Source of the DNA: Phoronis ovalis | Taxonomy: Eukaryota > Phoronida > Phoronidae | Assembly (NCBI GenBank): GCA_028565635.1 | Contig: JAOXYB010068978.1 | Location: forward strand, 1 to 10,026 | Reading direction: 5' to 3' | Length of the DNA: 10,026 nucleotides | In this document: in pieces, positions 1 to 8,140 of the stretch | Numbering within the stretch: the first letter of the stretch is position 1 | Layout: every line of letters begins with the position of its first letter | Position numbers and translations under genes: made by a program | Notes under the pieces: generated by a model | Told to the model about the DNA's origin: nothing | Databases searched by the model: none | The model's input: only the letters and a program-made list of their open reading frames with translations

Positions 1-2560
1 CATGCAGCAAGATCTAATTGCTCCTTCTGGATCTTTCACTTTTCCTGCATAAATACGACCGACACCACCCTCGCCAATAAGAGATGTCTTGCCGTCTGTT
101 GTTTTGTCATATCTACAATTAAAGAGGAAATCACTCATGGGTTTTTAACAGCTTCAGTGACACCATGTTATCTTCATCTCAACATCGTATTTGATCCCTA
201 TCTACAACGTCATAGACTTTATAACAGTTCTTGGCATCGATCATTTTCATATTCAATTTATAAATCAGGAATAACTTCACACTTGGGAAAAGAATAATAA
301 ATCTAAAACGTGACTTAAATTTAATCAATAATACTTACACAAATGCATCTGCGCCTAAAATCAGGGTCGTAGGGTCCTTTCGTCTATTAACTGGCTCAAC
401 TGGTAACAGTCCATGATCTTTTCGGCTACCAGTTCTGAAGAACTTCCCCGCAAATCTACTCGTATGGCTTTTTCTTACGTCTGCAGCTTCTTTACCTTCG
501 AAAAACGTTCCTATGAACCTGCTGTCTTTTATAGTCACAGGGCTTTCTCCAGCAACTGCGTCAGTTGTAGTGTCAGTTCCAAATGGCTTTGTTGTCCTTT
601 TGCTTGCAGCATCAGCCTCGTGTATTAAAGTGTCATACTTAAAGAACTTCATCGCCGACCGGCTAGCTGTAGCAGGCGAGAGCGCTCTATCATCTCGGTC
701 GCTAACATCGTCCTTTTTAAAAAAATTCCCTACAAATCTGCTTGTGCCATCAATTACGTCTAAACGTACTTTAGCGTCACCTCTAACTGCACCGGTAGAG
801 CTTTCTCGACCAACTAAATCAGCAGAATTGTCCTTTTTACAGAATTTCTCGACGCACCCGCTTGTGGTATCAATTCCTTCTACATCTATCTCAGCGTCAG
901 TTTTAAATGTACTGCTAGGGCTTTCCTTAAAAACTGAATTAACAGCAGTGTCCTTTTTGAAGCACTTCGCAGCAAGCCAACTTGCACTAACAACTCCATT
1001 TGTATCAATAGACCTACTTTTAACATCTGTATTGGCGACAATTTCCCTTTTAAAGAACCTTTTTTCACATCTGACTGCCGAACTACCAAGTTCATCTTGA
1101 CAAATTACATTTTCTACGGATTTAAACTTAACATCTGGAAATATCGTTAGGCTATTTGAGGGAACATGCGTAGGTTTCGTGACTTCATGGTTTTGATTGA
1201 TAGCTACTTTCGCTTCACAGGAATTTTCTTTACACAAGGGTGCTTCTATTGCTACTTTCTTACTGACAAATGACTTCCTTGCTTTATTGCAAATCCCTCT
1301 TTGTCGTGAGAAACACGTAGCAAATGCATCAAGTGCACGTATGAAAGGTTCTGAAAATATCAAGCTCAATACTCTTTGATGATTGCCAACCAGATCTGTC
1401 ATTGAATTTCTTGCAACACTCTCACACATTCTCTCATGCTGGCCATGTGCATTACAGCCTGTTGGAGAGTATTGTATGTCATCAAAGGTTAACTCCTTTT
1501 TAGGACAATCGCTTCCACTATTCAACTGGTTAACGTTGATTTTGATTTTGTTTTGGTATGATAGTCCTAGAGTGGTAGGTGGGTTTCTCATTATATTCTC
1601 TGTTTCATTGACATTTCTAGATTTTGTTTTACTGACGTGGCTTTGTTTGTGTCCTGGTTTTGCTTTACTACAGCTGTTCGGCACAACTGCATTAAGTCTG
1701 GTAGAAAATGATTTCATTACCTCTCTAGGATGTTGAAATTCCCTTAAGGAAGACGCTAAAGACACGTTGAGGGAGCGAATTATAAGCTGTTCTGATGTTA
1801 TTTCTCTGTCGATACGTGTTTGCTTTTTAAACCGTGAAGCTGAAATACGCTCAAACGAATTACATGTAATAACATACTTGGTTTTGTTTTGTACTGGTAA
1901 TAGTTGAAAACTCATTCTCCATTTTGCTCCCTTTAAGGTCTCCACCTTTATTATCTCGCTACATGTTGTTTCGGTTTTGGCAACATTACTTCTCATACCA
2001 CAAGCGGTTACTGATGTTATCTGTACACTGTCCATGTTATGTGATGTGTTGCGAACCAATTCTTTATTTAGTAAGTTAAGCACGGCATTCTGATCAAACG
2101 ATGACACTGCTGATTTTGCTTCAGCATATTGAGATGTGGCACATGTAGATATATCCTGTGGTTTGGTATACCTGGTTTCATGACAATTCATTTTAGGAGC
2201 TGCAGGTTCCATTTGTAATTCCAGATCAACTTTATTACGCAGACACTCTGGTGGGTGCCCAGTAGATTGCGCTTTTGAGACATCATCCTGAAACGATATG
2301 TTGCTATTATATGGATTAAAACAGACAACTCTTGATTATTAACTAGTTTCGCAAAATACAAAAATAATGTGCAGATTTTAAAATTTGAATTATATATAAA
2401 TATAAATATAATTAAACAGAAAGTTTTCAAAGTTCAACCTTTTTAAGAAAATATGTTGTCTTACCAAGTCATCTTCATCAGCTTGGCCTTTCCAACAGCA
2501 ATAACAGCTTTTGATCCATTTAGATACTCGAATTCGCATGCTAGTCACAAACTTTGGCAT
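1..2560 (-). CDS. Protein kinase-like gene with long repeat-bearing N-terminus (partial, 3 exons)
   Basis: I assembled this gene from three exons: 2560-2465 (32 codons, ATG at 2560), 2287-339 (phase 0 in, phase 2 out) and 112-1, which runs off the window. Both junctions have GT-AG signals and matching phases, giving 719 residues so far. Residues 1-32 are basic with a CYCC cluster. About residues 33-430 are Ser/Thr/Asn/Lys-rich with no recognised domain. About 430-655 carry eight degenerate repeats around an FFKKD-like core. Residues 683-719 look like the start of a protein kinase domain: GEGGVGRI (695-702) fits the GxGxxGxV ATP loop, followed by YAGK. The loop style resembles TKL/IRAK-Pelle-type kinases, but the family is not resolved. 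The next expected element, VAIK, reads AIR. An in-frame stop lies upstream of the ATG. Kinase identity rests on 37 residues, so it is likely but not certain; the large middle exon is a solid ORF. Confidence 0.72.
113..338 (-). other. Intron 2 of the kinase-like gene
   Basis: This is a 226-nt intron with a consensus donor GT|GTAAGTAT at 338 and an acceptor TTTCCTCTTTAATTGTAG ending at 113. The upstream exon leaves two bases (GT) and the downstream exon supplies one (A), making a Val codon and opening the kinase frame at once. If the intron is not removed, the donor itself supplies a TAA stop, so an unspliced transcript would encode only the N-terminal region. Confidence 0.78.
437..1075 (-). 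repeat. Degenerate tandem repeats in the coding exon of the kinase-like gene
   Basis: Eight copies of a motif resembling S-R-F-x-G-x-F-F-K-K-D occur in frame. The FF-like dipeptides lie at 1052-1057, 959-964, 839-844, 719-724, 641-646, 581-586, 500-505 and 437-442. Spacings are 93, 120, 120, 78, 60, 81 and 63 nt. The two 120-nt steps are also visible in DNA: the string tccttttt recurs at 711, 831 and 951. Toward the C-terminus the units shorten and diverge. Most copies keep a hydrophobic pair followed by basic residues and Asp; one has PF, one CF and one FC in place of FF. I do not recognise it as a named repeat family. Confidence 0.7.
2288..2464 (-). other. Intron 1 of the kinase-like gene
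   Basis: This is a 177-nt intron with donor CTTG|GTAAGAC at 2464 and acceptor CGTTTCAG|GATGATG ending at 2288. It is phase 0 on both sides. Joining the flanks keeps a run of acidic residues in one frame (DEDDL then DDVSKA). The reading frame of the large exon stays open back to this acceptor, 25 codons above its first ATG, which is why I extend the exon past that ATG. Confidence 0.75.
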
Positions 2561-2600
2561 TTTGAAGTTCAGTAACTTTACAAAGTGAATTTTTGTTCAT
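2541..2600 (-). promoter_or_regulatory. Possible uORF overlapping the kinase-gene start codon
   Basis: An ATG at 2600 opens a 19-codon frame ending at TAG (2543-2541), overlapping the main ATG (2560) in another frame. Its start context is weak (T at -3), whereas the main ATG has A at -3, so leaky scanning would be expected. It matters only if transcription starts above 2600, which I cannot see. Confidence 0.3.
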
Positions 2601-2666
2601 AGATATCCTCACTTGAATTATTAACGATTTCCTTAGAAAACATCAACGGAAACTTTACGCAACAAA

Positions 2667-2768
2667 ACGTTGACAACAGTAAAAATACGTCATATACATT
2701 GATGACGTGTTTCTAGACACAAGTTCTTTTTTTAGGATGTTATGAGTATTACGTAGTAAAAACTACGT
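2667..2768. promoter_or_regulatory. Cluster of ACGT-core motifs upstream of the kinase-like gene
   Basis: Five ACGT cores occur in 102 bp (starting 2667, 2687, 2705, 2751, 2765), about 107-208 bp above the start codon. They include a CRE-like inverted pair, ACGTCAT (2687-2693) and ATGACGT (2702-2708), and a perfect 7-bp hairpin, ACGTAGT-AAAA-ACTACGT (2751-2768). ACGT cores are bound by bZIP factors of the CREB/ATF class, and ACGTG by bHLH-PAS factors. Position and density suggest a promoter element; no TSS or TATA box is evident. Confidence 0.4.
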
Positions 2769-3561
2769 TTAGCAAGCATATATTGAGAATTAAATTTAAA
2801 GTTGGTGAAGAAACTACAATCAAATTCTAATAAAATATTCTATATGCTGTAGGAATTAAATTTAAACACTTACAACGGGGTATTTAGGAACACTTTTGGA
2901 GTGCAGCCAATTTTCATTTCTATTTCAACATTAAATATAAACTTCTGCATGGACCTGATTGAACAATCTTATATTATATTAACGTTCAGTAGTATTGATA
3001 TAGCCACCGCTCGGTTGAGTAAAGGGACGGACTTTGCCATGCTTTTCTAACTATTGATGGTTATTGAAGGAATTTGTGAGATAATGTTTTGCATGTGTGT
3101 TCTAACTTTTTTATTTTGTTTTTATGCATTTTTAAAAATTATATTATTCAAACAAGTCATAGTATGTTTGCCCATCCATACTTTATTGCTTCCATGTGTG
3201 TAGATTATAGGTGATAACCGTAAAATGTTGCTGTTTTAATCTCTGTGTCATTTATGTAATATAATTAATGCAGGCTGATCATGGTTTATATAATTCTATG
3301 GACAATGAGGGAGATAAGAGACTGTTTAAACTGACAAGACTGTTGTATTCAGAAACAAAAAGGAATGGACTGAGATGAAAATTCAGCAGTGTTTTCTGTG
3401 CCACGGGATTTAACTGAAAACTATATAGAATAAAATTGTATCCTGACTTTATGACGTAGGTGATGTAGGGTTTATATTTCAAACAGGAAATACAGTCAAA
3501 TGGAACATACCTAAAAACCACATAGTATGCCCTATAAGATAAACCTGTCAAAACTTATATA
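2769..3561. other. Intergenic region between SLC6 gene 3' end and kinase-gene 5' flank
   Basis: I see no gene here. The sequence is AT-rich. A 14-bp string (gaattaaatttaaa) occurs twice, at 2787-2800 and 2853-2866, exactly 66 bp apart. An open frame on the minus strand at 3279-3551 is low in complexity, shows no family features and sits where the SLC6 3' flank should be, so I treat it as non-coding. Confidence 0.6.
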
Positions 3562-3567
3562 TTTATT
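3562..3567 (-). terminator. Candidate poly(A) signal of the SLC6 gene
   Basis: The minus strand reads AATAAA 46 nt below the SLC6 stop codon (TAA, 3615-3613). A GT/T-rich stretch follows further downstream (around 3505-3525, minus strand TGTGGTTTTTAGG), as expected for a cleavage region. The local sequence is AT-rich, so a chance match is possible. Confidence 0.5.
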
Positions 3568-3612
3568 TTTTATATATATCAAATTTACTTCTTCTAGTAA
3601 ACAAATGATCGT

Positions 3613-6600
3613 TTACACATCAACTTTAGGTAAATAATAAGATGATTCCTCTTCAGGTATAGTATCTTCATTTTGTTTAAGATTTTTGTCGTCAGTTCTT
3701 GTCAAAGGTGATTCCTCTTCAGATATTGTATCTTCACTTTGTATAAGATTGTTGTCTTCAGTTCTTTTTGAAGACAAACTCGATGGATGCACTGGTGAAT
3801 TTACATAACTCGCATTGCTTGCGTTTGAAGAGGTTTTCGATAATTCAGTTAGCTTTTTACCTTTTTCGGAACTGTTATCAATCTGTTGCAACGAATAGTT
3901 TTGCTGACTTGCAATTGAAGAATCTGGAGAAAGTTCAGCATAATCTTTATCATTTACCTCTTCTAACTTATCCTCTTTATATTCGGATGCACCTATTATT
4001 TGTTCTTTACTTTCGGTACTCCATGGAGTCGTAATCATATGTGGGCTATATTTAGCAACTAGTTTTCGATGACGTGTGAGAGCTGGCCCCCATTCTCTGG
4101 CGGGTTGCAAAGATCGTTGAATCTTTTCCTTTAGTGTCCTTCCCTCTGATGTATACACATAATAACCCGCATATACGAATATACCCAATATACCAAATGA
4201 TTCAATAATCCACGTTAAAGCTTCTGCCCAATCTGGATATATGTAATCTTCACCTTCTCTCAAGCGTTTGTAATCTTTCCATGTGTATATCATTATGCCG
4301 AATATAAACAGAGGTGACAATACACCCCAACAGGCAAAAAAATAGTATGAACAAGTTTTCCACCGAAGACAACCGCAGAAAGAATGACCAAGCATGCATT
4401 TTATGTCCGTGTTGAAACGTTTAAAACCGTATACCCAAATAATTGTTAAACATTGTGTTACAACCAAAAACATAGTGTTCCAACCTGTAGATTGATCAAG
4501 TAAATTTAATACATATAATCCACCATCAGTGCACATGCTTAAACCAGCCAGATAGAAAGCCCCTGCAAAATTAGAAACAGATTCTTGCCAGTATACAGCT
4601 TAGAAACGTACCATTCAGTAAATAATAGCAAATTCCGCTCTGAAAAGTGTTGAAAATGTTTCAAATACTAAAAATAGTAACACGTGCGCAACTTGTGTTA
4701 AAATAAATGTTAAACATTTTAAAATGTTGCCCTACCACAAATTCCCAGATTTGCAAATGCTTTCTTTTCCCTTAACTTGGGCCAAACATCCATCAGAGAC
4801 GTTGTTATAACTTCTACAAGACCACATTGACTGTCAAAACCAAGGGTTAGCAGCATCATGAAGAACAGAACAGACCACAACGGGGCGATGGGCATTCTTG
4901 CAAGGGCTTCCGGATAGATGACAAAGGCCAGCCCAACACCTAAAATAGAGATAAGATTAAATGGAAAACGCAGATTATAATTACAGAATGTATTACTGGT
5001 AGCAATCTACATGAGAGGGTTGTTGAAGTGTTTTCTAGGTACATTGCATGCAGTCTCACAATTTATACTGCGGATTAAAATTTCCCCCTTTTTACTAAAG
5101 TAATTTAAAATTTAGACTCAGTCTATTATATATAGAGCACTAATTAATCGGAAAATATAGCTGGACAATAACAAGTGTAACATCTTCAATTACCTGCTTT
5201 AGCTACTTCTTCGATCGACTGGCCCATATCTTTGGCCAGGAATCCAATGTATGAGAAGATGACGAAACCAGCAAAAAAACTTGTCAAGGTGTCACTGATT
5301 CCAACGATAAGAATATCTCTTAAAATGTCGTTGTGAAATCGGTTATAGCTTGACAAAACTATTAGGCCCCCTTGGCCAACACCAAGCGAAAAGAAAACCT
5401 GGCTCACGGCATCTTTCCAAACCTTCGCTTCGGCTAATTTGGTAAAATTAGGACGAAGATAAAACTCAACACCTTCAAGGTGTCCTTCCAGTATAACTCC
5501 ACGAACAAGTAAAATGAACATTACTAAATAAGGGAAAAGAGCTGTAAAGTATACAACCTTACCGGAAGACTTGACACCCCTTAGTAAAGTTAAATATACA
5601 AATATCCATACTACAAAAAAGCTTAATGCTAGATCCCAGTGTAATTCTCCCACATTATCTATTCCTGAAGATTTTGTAAAGCCTAAAACTTCACCAAACA
5701 GATATTCTGACGCCGGAAGACTTCGTTTTATTCCTGCTGCTTTAGATAGCTGTATGTTCCAAAGAGCAACTTTTTTTGTGTTATTATCATAACAAAGACC
5801 ATCTGTGGAATTAACGTCATATCCCTTGCCTATACATTCTGCCTTAGTCATATCTGGGATCTTAGTTCTACAAAGTTCGGACGACGGAAACAAGCTGCAG
5901 TCTGACCACGGAAGCGTATTTGTAAGAGAACGGATAAGATAGTAAAAAGACCAAGCAATGATAATATTATAATAAAGAGCAATGGTAGAGGAAACAACCA
6001 TTATGGCAATCCCTAATCCTCCAAAAAAAGGAGCAAACTTCCAACAAGTCAAAGCACCAGATGATGTATACTGTCCTAGTAATGCTTCTAATGACATTAG
6101 AGGAATCCCAACAAGTATCAGCACTATAGTATAAGGTATGAGAAAAATGCCACCACCATTGCTAAAAAAAATAAATAGGATATTTTTATCTCATGATAAC
6201 ATTTCGTACAATGTTTTGAATTCAGCAGGAGTGTACTTGAGTTAATATGTAGACGACAGTTTTTAATTAAGTTACTCAGAATTCTTTGGAATATTTCAAA
6301 TTTACCTTTTCGATCATACTTTTAATTACAACACTAGGCGTACATTTTTAAAAAGCAAGTTCTTTTTATTTTAACATAAATTAGCACCATCATTTTGCTA
6401 TCGGAATTTGAATTAAATTTTTATATTTTGTACACTTCGAGGAAATTAGCTGCTACAGATTTACCTGAAGCACAAATAAGGGAACCTCCACACATTTCCC
6501 AGCCCGACGCAATATCCTAAACTTGACAAAATAAAATCTAATCGACCCCCCCAGTTACCCCTTAAGGGATTCTCATCTCTTGAAAAATCTAGGGTATTTG

Positions 6601-7048
6601 AACTGACTCCCTTCATATCTTCCCTTTGGCTTTGTCTTTCAATACGGGGTTTTACTGCTATTGGGATGGGTTGTACGGAAGATTGTCGACTGCGTTTCCT
6701 AGACCTAGGAACAGAATAATGCCGACTCATTCGTCTATTCTTTCCACTAATGCTACGTCGTTCTTGACATTTTTGGATACTCTCCCGGGTTCTGCACTGT
6801 GGAGAACCTTGATTTAAAGAAGACCGTTCCAGTTCGCTACTTCGGCGTTTTTGGCTGCTAGATCGCCTTCTAGAATGTTGGTCTATAGAATCCCGTTTCA
6901 TTTCGCCACTACGCCGACTTTTTCTCCTATGCCCTGGAGAATTTTGACTTATAAAGCCCCGATTTTCTCCTTGATTAGATGTTGGTACATTGTTTTCTCG
7001 AGTTTGCTCAAGTTCATTCGGTCTAACAAGATCATCAATGTTCGACAT
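3613..7048 (-). CDS. SLC6-family sodium/chloride-dependent neurotransmitter or amino-acid transporter
   Basis: Four exons (7048-6465, 6161-5194, 4939-4736, 4562-3613) join in frame to a 901-residue protein with all twelve SLC6 membrane segments. TM1 has [10 protein letters not shown] (182-191) with Gly182 where monoamine carriers have Asp, so an amino-acid or glycine/GABA-like substrate is favoured. NGGG starts at 196, and Tyr205 matches the TM2 chloride-site Tyr. TM3 has YYN (Tyr259). EL2 has the Cys pair C283/C292 and N-glycosylation sequons at N312 and N321, with another at N433. TM6 has Q449 and S453 (chloride site) and SSYN; TM8 has DSQ for Na2; the tail has EWGP. Odd points are Q458 in the unwound TM6, D485 in TM7, a ~165-residue Arg/Ser-rich N-terminus and a ~155-residue C-tail; typical members are about 600-700 aa. 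The start is the ATG at 7048: the frame is open only to a TGA above it with no earlier ATG. Family is certain; substrate is not. Confidence 0.96.
3634..3765 (-). repeat. Two-copy 66-bp tandem repeat in the SLC6 C-tail
   Basis: Two adjacent in-frame 22-residue units (about residues 852-873 and 874-895) begin RTEDNN and RTDDKN and share EDTI and EEES blocks. In DNA the string gattcctcttcag recurs exactly 66 bp apart (3644 and 3710). The units are acidic and Ser/Thr-rich, within the cytosolic tail. The protein ends in KVDV, a possible class II PDZ ligand (hydrophobic-x-hydrophobic); that last point is inference. Confidence 0.8.
4563..4735 (-). other. SLC6 intron 3
   Basis: This is a 173-nt phase-1 intron with donor TTGTG|GTAGGGC at 4735 and acceptor AATTTTGCAG|GG ending at 4563. 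The join gives [19 protein letters not shown], the usual TM9 region. It is the shortest SLC6 intron here. Confidence 0.92.
4940..5193 (-). other. SLC6 intron 2
   Basis: This is a 254-nt phase-1 intron with donor AGCAG|GTAATTG at 5193 and acceptor CTATTTTAG|GTG ending at 4940. The join gives [19 protein letters not shown], the conserved SLC6 stretch between TM7 and TM8. Confidence 0.93.
6162..6464 (-). other. SLC6 intron 1
   Basis: This is a 303-nt phase-2 intron with donor TTCAG|GTAAATC at 6464 and acceptor ATTTTTTTTAG|C ending at 6162. It splits the codon for Ser195, between WRFPYLCF at the end of TM1 and NGGG at the start of TM2. The splice rebuilds the conserved TM1-TM2 junction without gap or extra residue. 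Confidence 0.93.
6546..7048 (-). other. Arg/Ser-rich cytosolic N-terminal extension of the SLC6 protein
   Basis: Residues 1 to about 165 precede the conserved NW-GG-RLDF entry into TM1. About residues 40-125 are dense in Arg and Ser with five RRxS matches to the PKA-type consensus (S44, S63, S64, S71, S108) and further R-S pairs. The region lacks hydrophobic segments, so it should be cytosolic and disordered. It is much longer than in typical family members. I see no known domain. Confidence 0.8.
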
Positions 7049-7122
7049 AGCAGATCGTATTTGAATACAATGCAAAGACAGCCCAGTATAGGTAATTCTG
7101 CTTGACCTTCAACTTCAATCAT
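6949..7122 (-). promoter_or_regulatory. Possible uORF 2 overlapping the SLC6 start codon
   Basis: An ATG at 7122, inside the end of the preceding short frame (it overlaps that frame's stop region), opens a 57-codon frame that runs past the main ATG at 7048 in a different frame and stops at 6949. Its context is moderate (G at -3). If present in the mRNA it would reduce main-frame initiation. The encoded peptide has no recognisable family. Confidence 0.28.
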
Positions 7123-7150
7123 TACTTTTCCAGTGCACACAATCGTCCAT
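7115..7150 (-). promoter_or_regulatory. Possible uORF 1 in the SLC6 leader
   Basis: An ATG at 7150 in strong context (AAAATGG, A at -3 and G at +4) opens an 11-codon frame ending at TGA (7117-7115). It would be translated only if the transcript starts above 7150, which is not shown. Alternatively the TSS lies below it. Confidence 0.3.
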
Positions 7151-8021
7151 TTTGTTTTACTAAGAGAAACGTTCGCTAATTTGCGTTTGAATGTAATCTC
7201 GTGTTCGATATAATTGCATCACAAAGTTTTACGAATATGTGTATACTACAACTGAGAATTAAGAGCTTTTTTTGTTAATACTTGTAAAAATGTTATTTAC
7301 AACCTATAGTCATGACATACTGAGAGAATCGTTCTAAAAGAGTCAAAGCGGCTGCAGATTTTGAATTTCCAGTGGAATTCTTTACAATCTCTCAAAACTT
7401 AGCTTTTTTAAATGTTAATTTAAAAAGTGCAAACTTCATTCATGAACCGATATCGATAGGACATATTACAAAAGAATTCAAATTACGCTGTGTTAGAACT
7501 TTTCAAAACTTGTTTTAGTTCGATAGTAAGACATGGGTTTTTACGTTTGAAAGAGTTTTACTTCTGAGTCATAGTATTTTTGTGGATACAAGATAATGGA
7601 AGGTATAGTTTATGAATTTCAACATGAGCAGTCAAAAAATTGACTATAATTATTCATGAATCGACTAATCCGGCATTTATCACACGCTCCTTCAAATTAC
7701 CATATCATTTTGTTGATTTTGTTGAGTCCAACTCAATAAGCCTCTGTTTGCTTTGTTTTCAGGATCAAACCTCTTTCAATTAAATTGCACAATGACATTT
7801 ATCAATCGAAACTTCGAATATTGACCTTCAAGTTTGTTTTATTAACGATACTGAGGAACAACCTAATGTATAATCCTATCGGGCGTTATTGCTGGTAACA
7901 TGCTTTGATACTATTGGTCAGTTCACAGTCGGTTAATTTACATAACCAGCTGGCATGGGCAGGCTCGGTAGGCGTTACTGTGTTTTGTATATACAACATA
8001 CAGGTTTGTGATGCGGTAAAA
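7151..8021. other. Non-coding upstream region of the SLC6 gene, no gene seen
   Basis: AT-rich sequence without a convincing ORF. It contains a small hairpin AGTCAA-AAAA-TTGACT near 7631-7646, the 8-bp palindrome CCAGCTGG (7946-7953, an E-box core) and a perfect 12-bp palindrome TTGTATATACAA (7985-7996). Promoter elements of the SLC6 gene should lie in the part nearest 7150, but I see no clear TATA box or initiator there. Confidence 0.5.
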
Positions 8022-8029
8022 TGACGTCA
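8022..8029. promoter_or_regulatory. Perfect CRE palindrome TGACGTCA
   Basis: This is the full 8-bp cAMP-response element bound by CREB/ATF dimers, about 975 bp above the SLC6 start codon. A second perfect copy lies at 8646-8653. Function in SLC6 regulation is inference from position only. Confidence 0.45.
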
Positions 8030-8140
8030 GCAATATCTGTTATTACGAGACATTGAGGGGGGAAATGGGGAGCGACCACCGCTTAAGGGAAATAATATTG
8101 CCTTTTCACGAATCACAAGTAATGAATTCCTGATATCGTG

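Noticed and set aside
513-1100. 195-codon open frame on the plus strand
   Set aside because: It is antisense to the large coding exon and its periodic hydrophobic sequence is the shadow of the tandem repeats on the minus strand.
3279-3551. 90-codon minus-strand open frame below the SLC6 stop
   Set aside because: It lies past the likely poly(A) signal, has no family features and its length is unremarkable for AT-rich DNA.
7049-7075. Upstream extension of the SLC6 frame to a TTG codon
   Set aside because: A TTG is not a credible start in an animal gene; the first ATG in the frame is at 7048, and there is a stop above with no ATG or convincing acceptor between.
7631-7646. Small hairpin AGTCAA-AAAA-TTGACT as a terminator or RNA
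   Set aside because: A 6-bp stem is expected by chance in AT-rich DNA and nothing nearby gives it a role.
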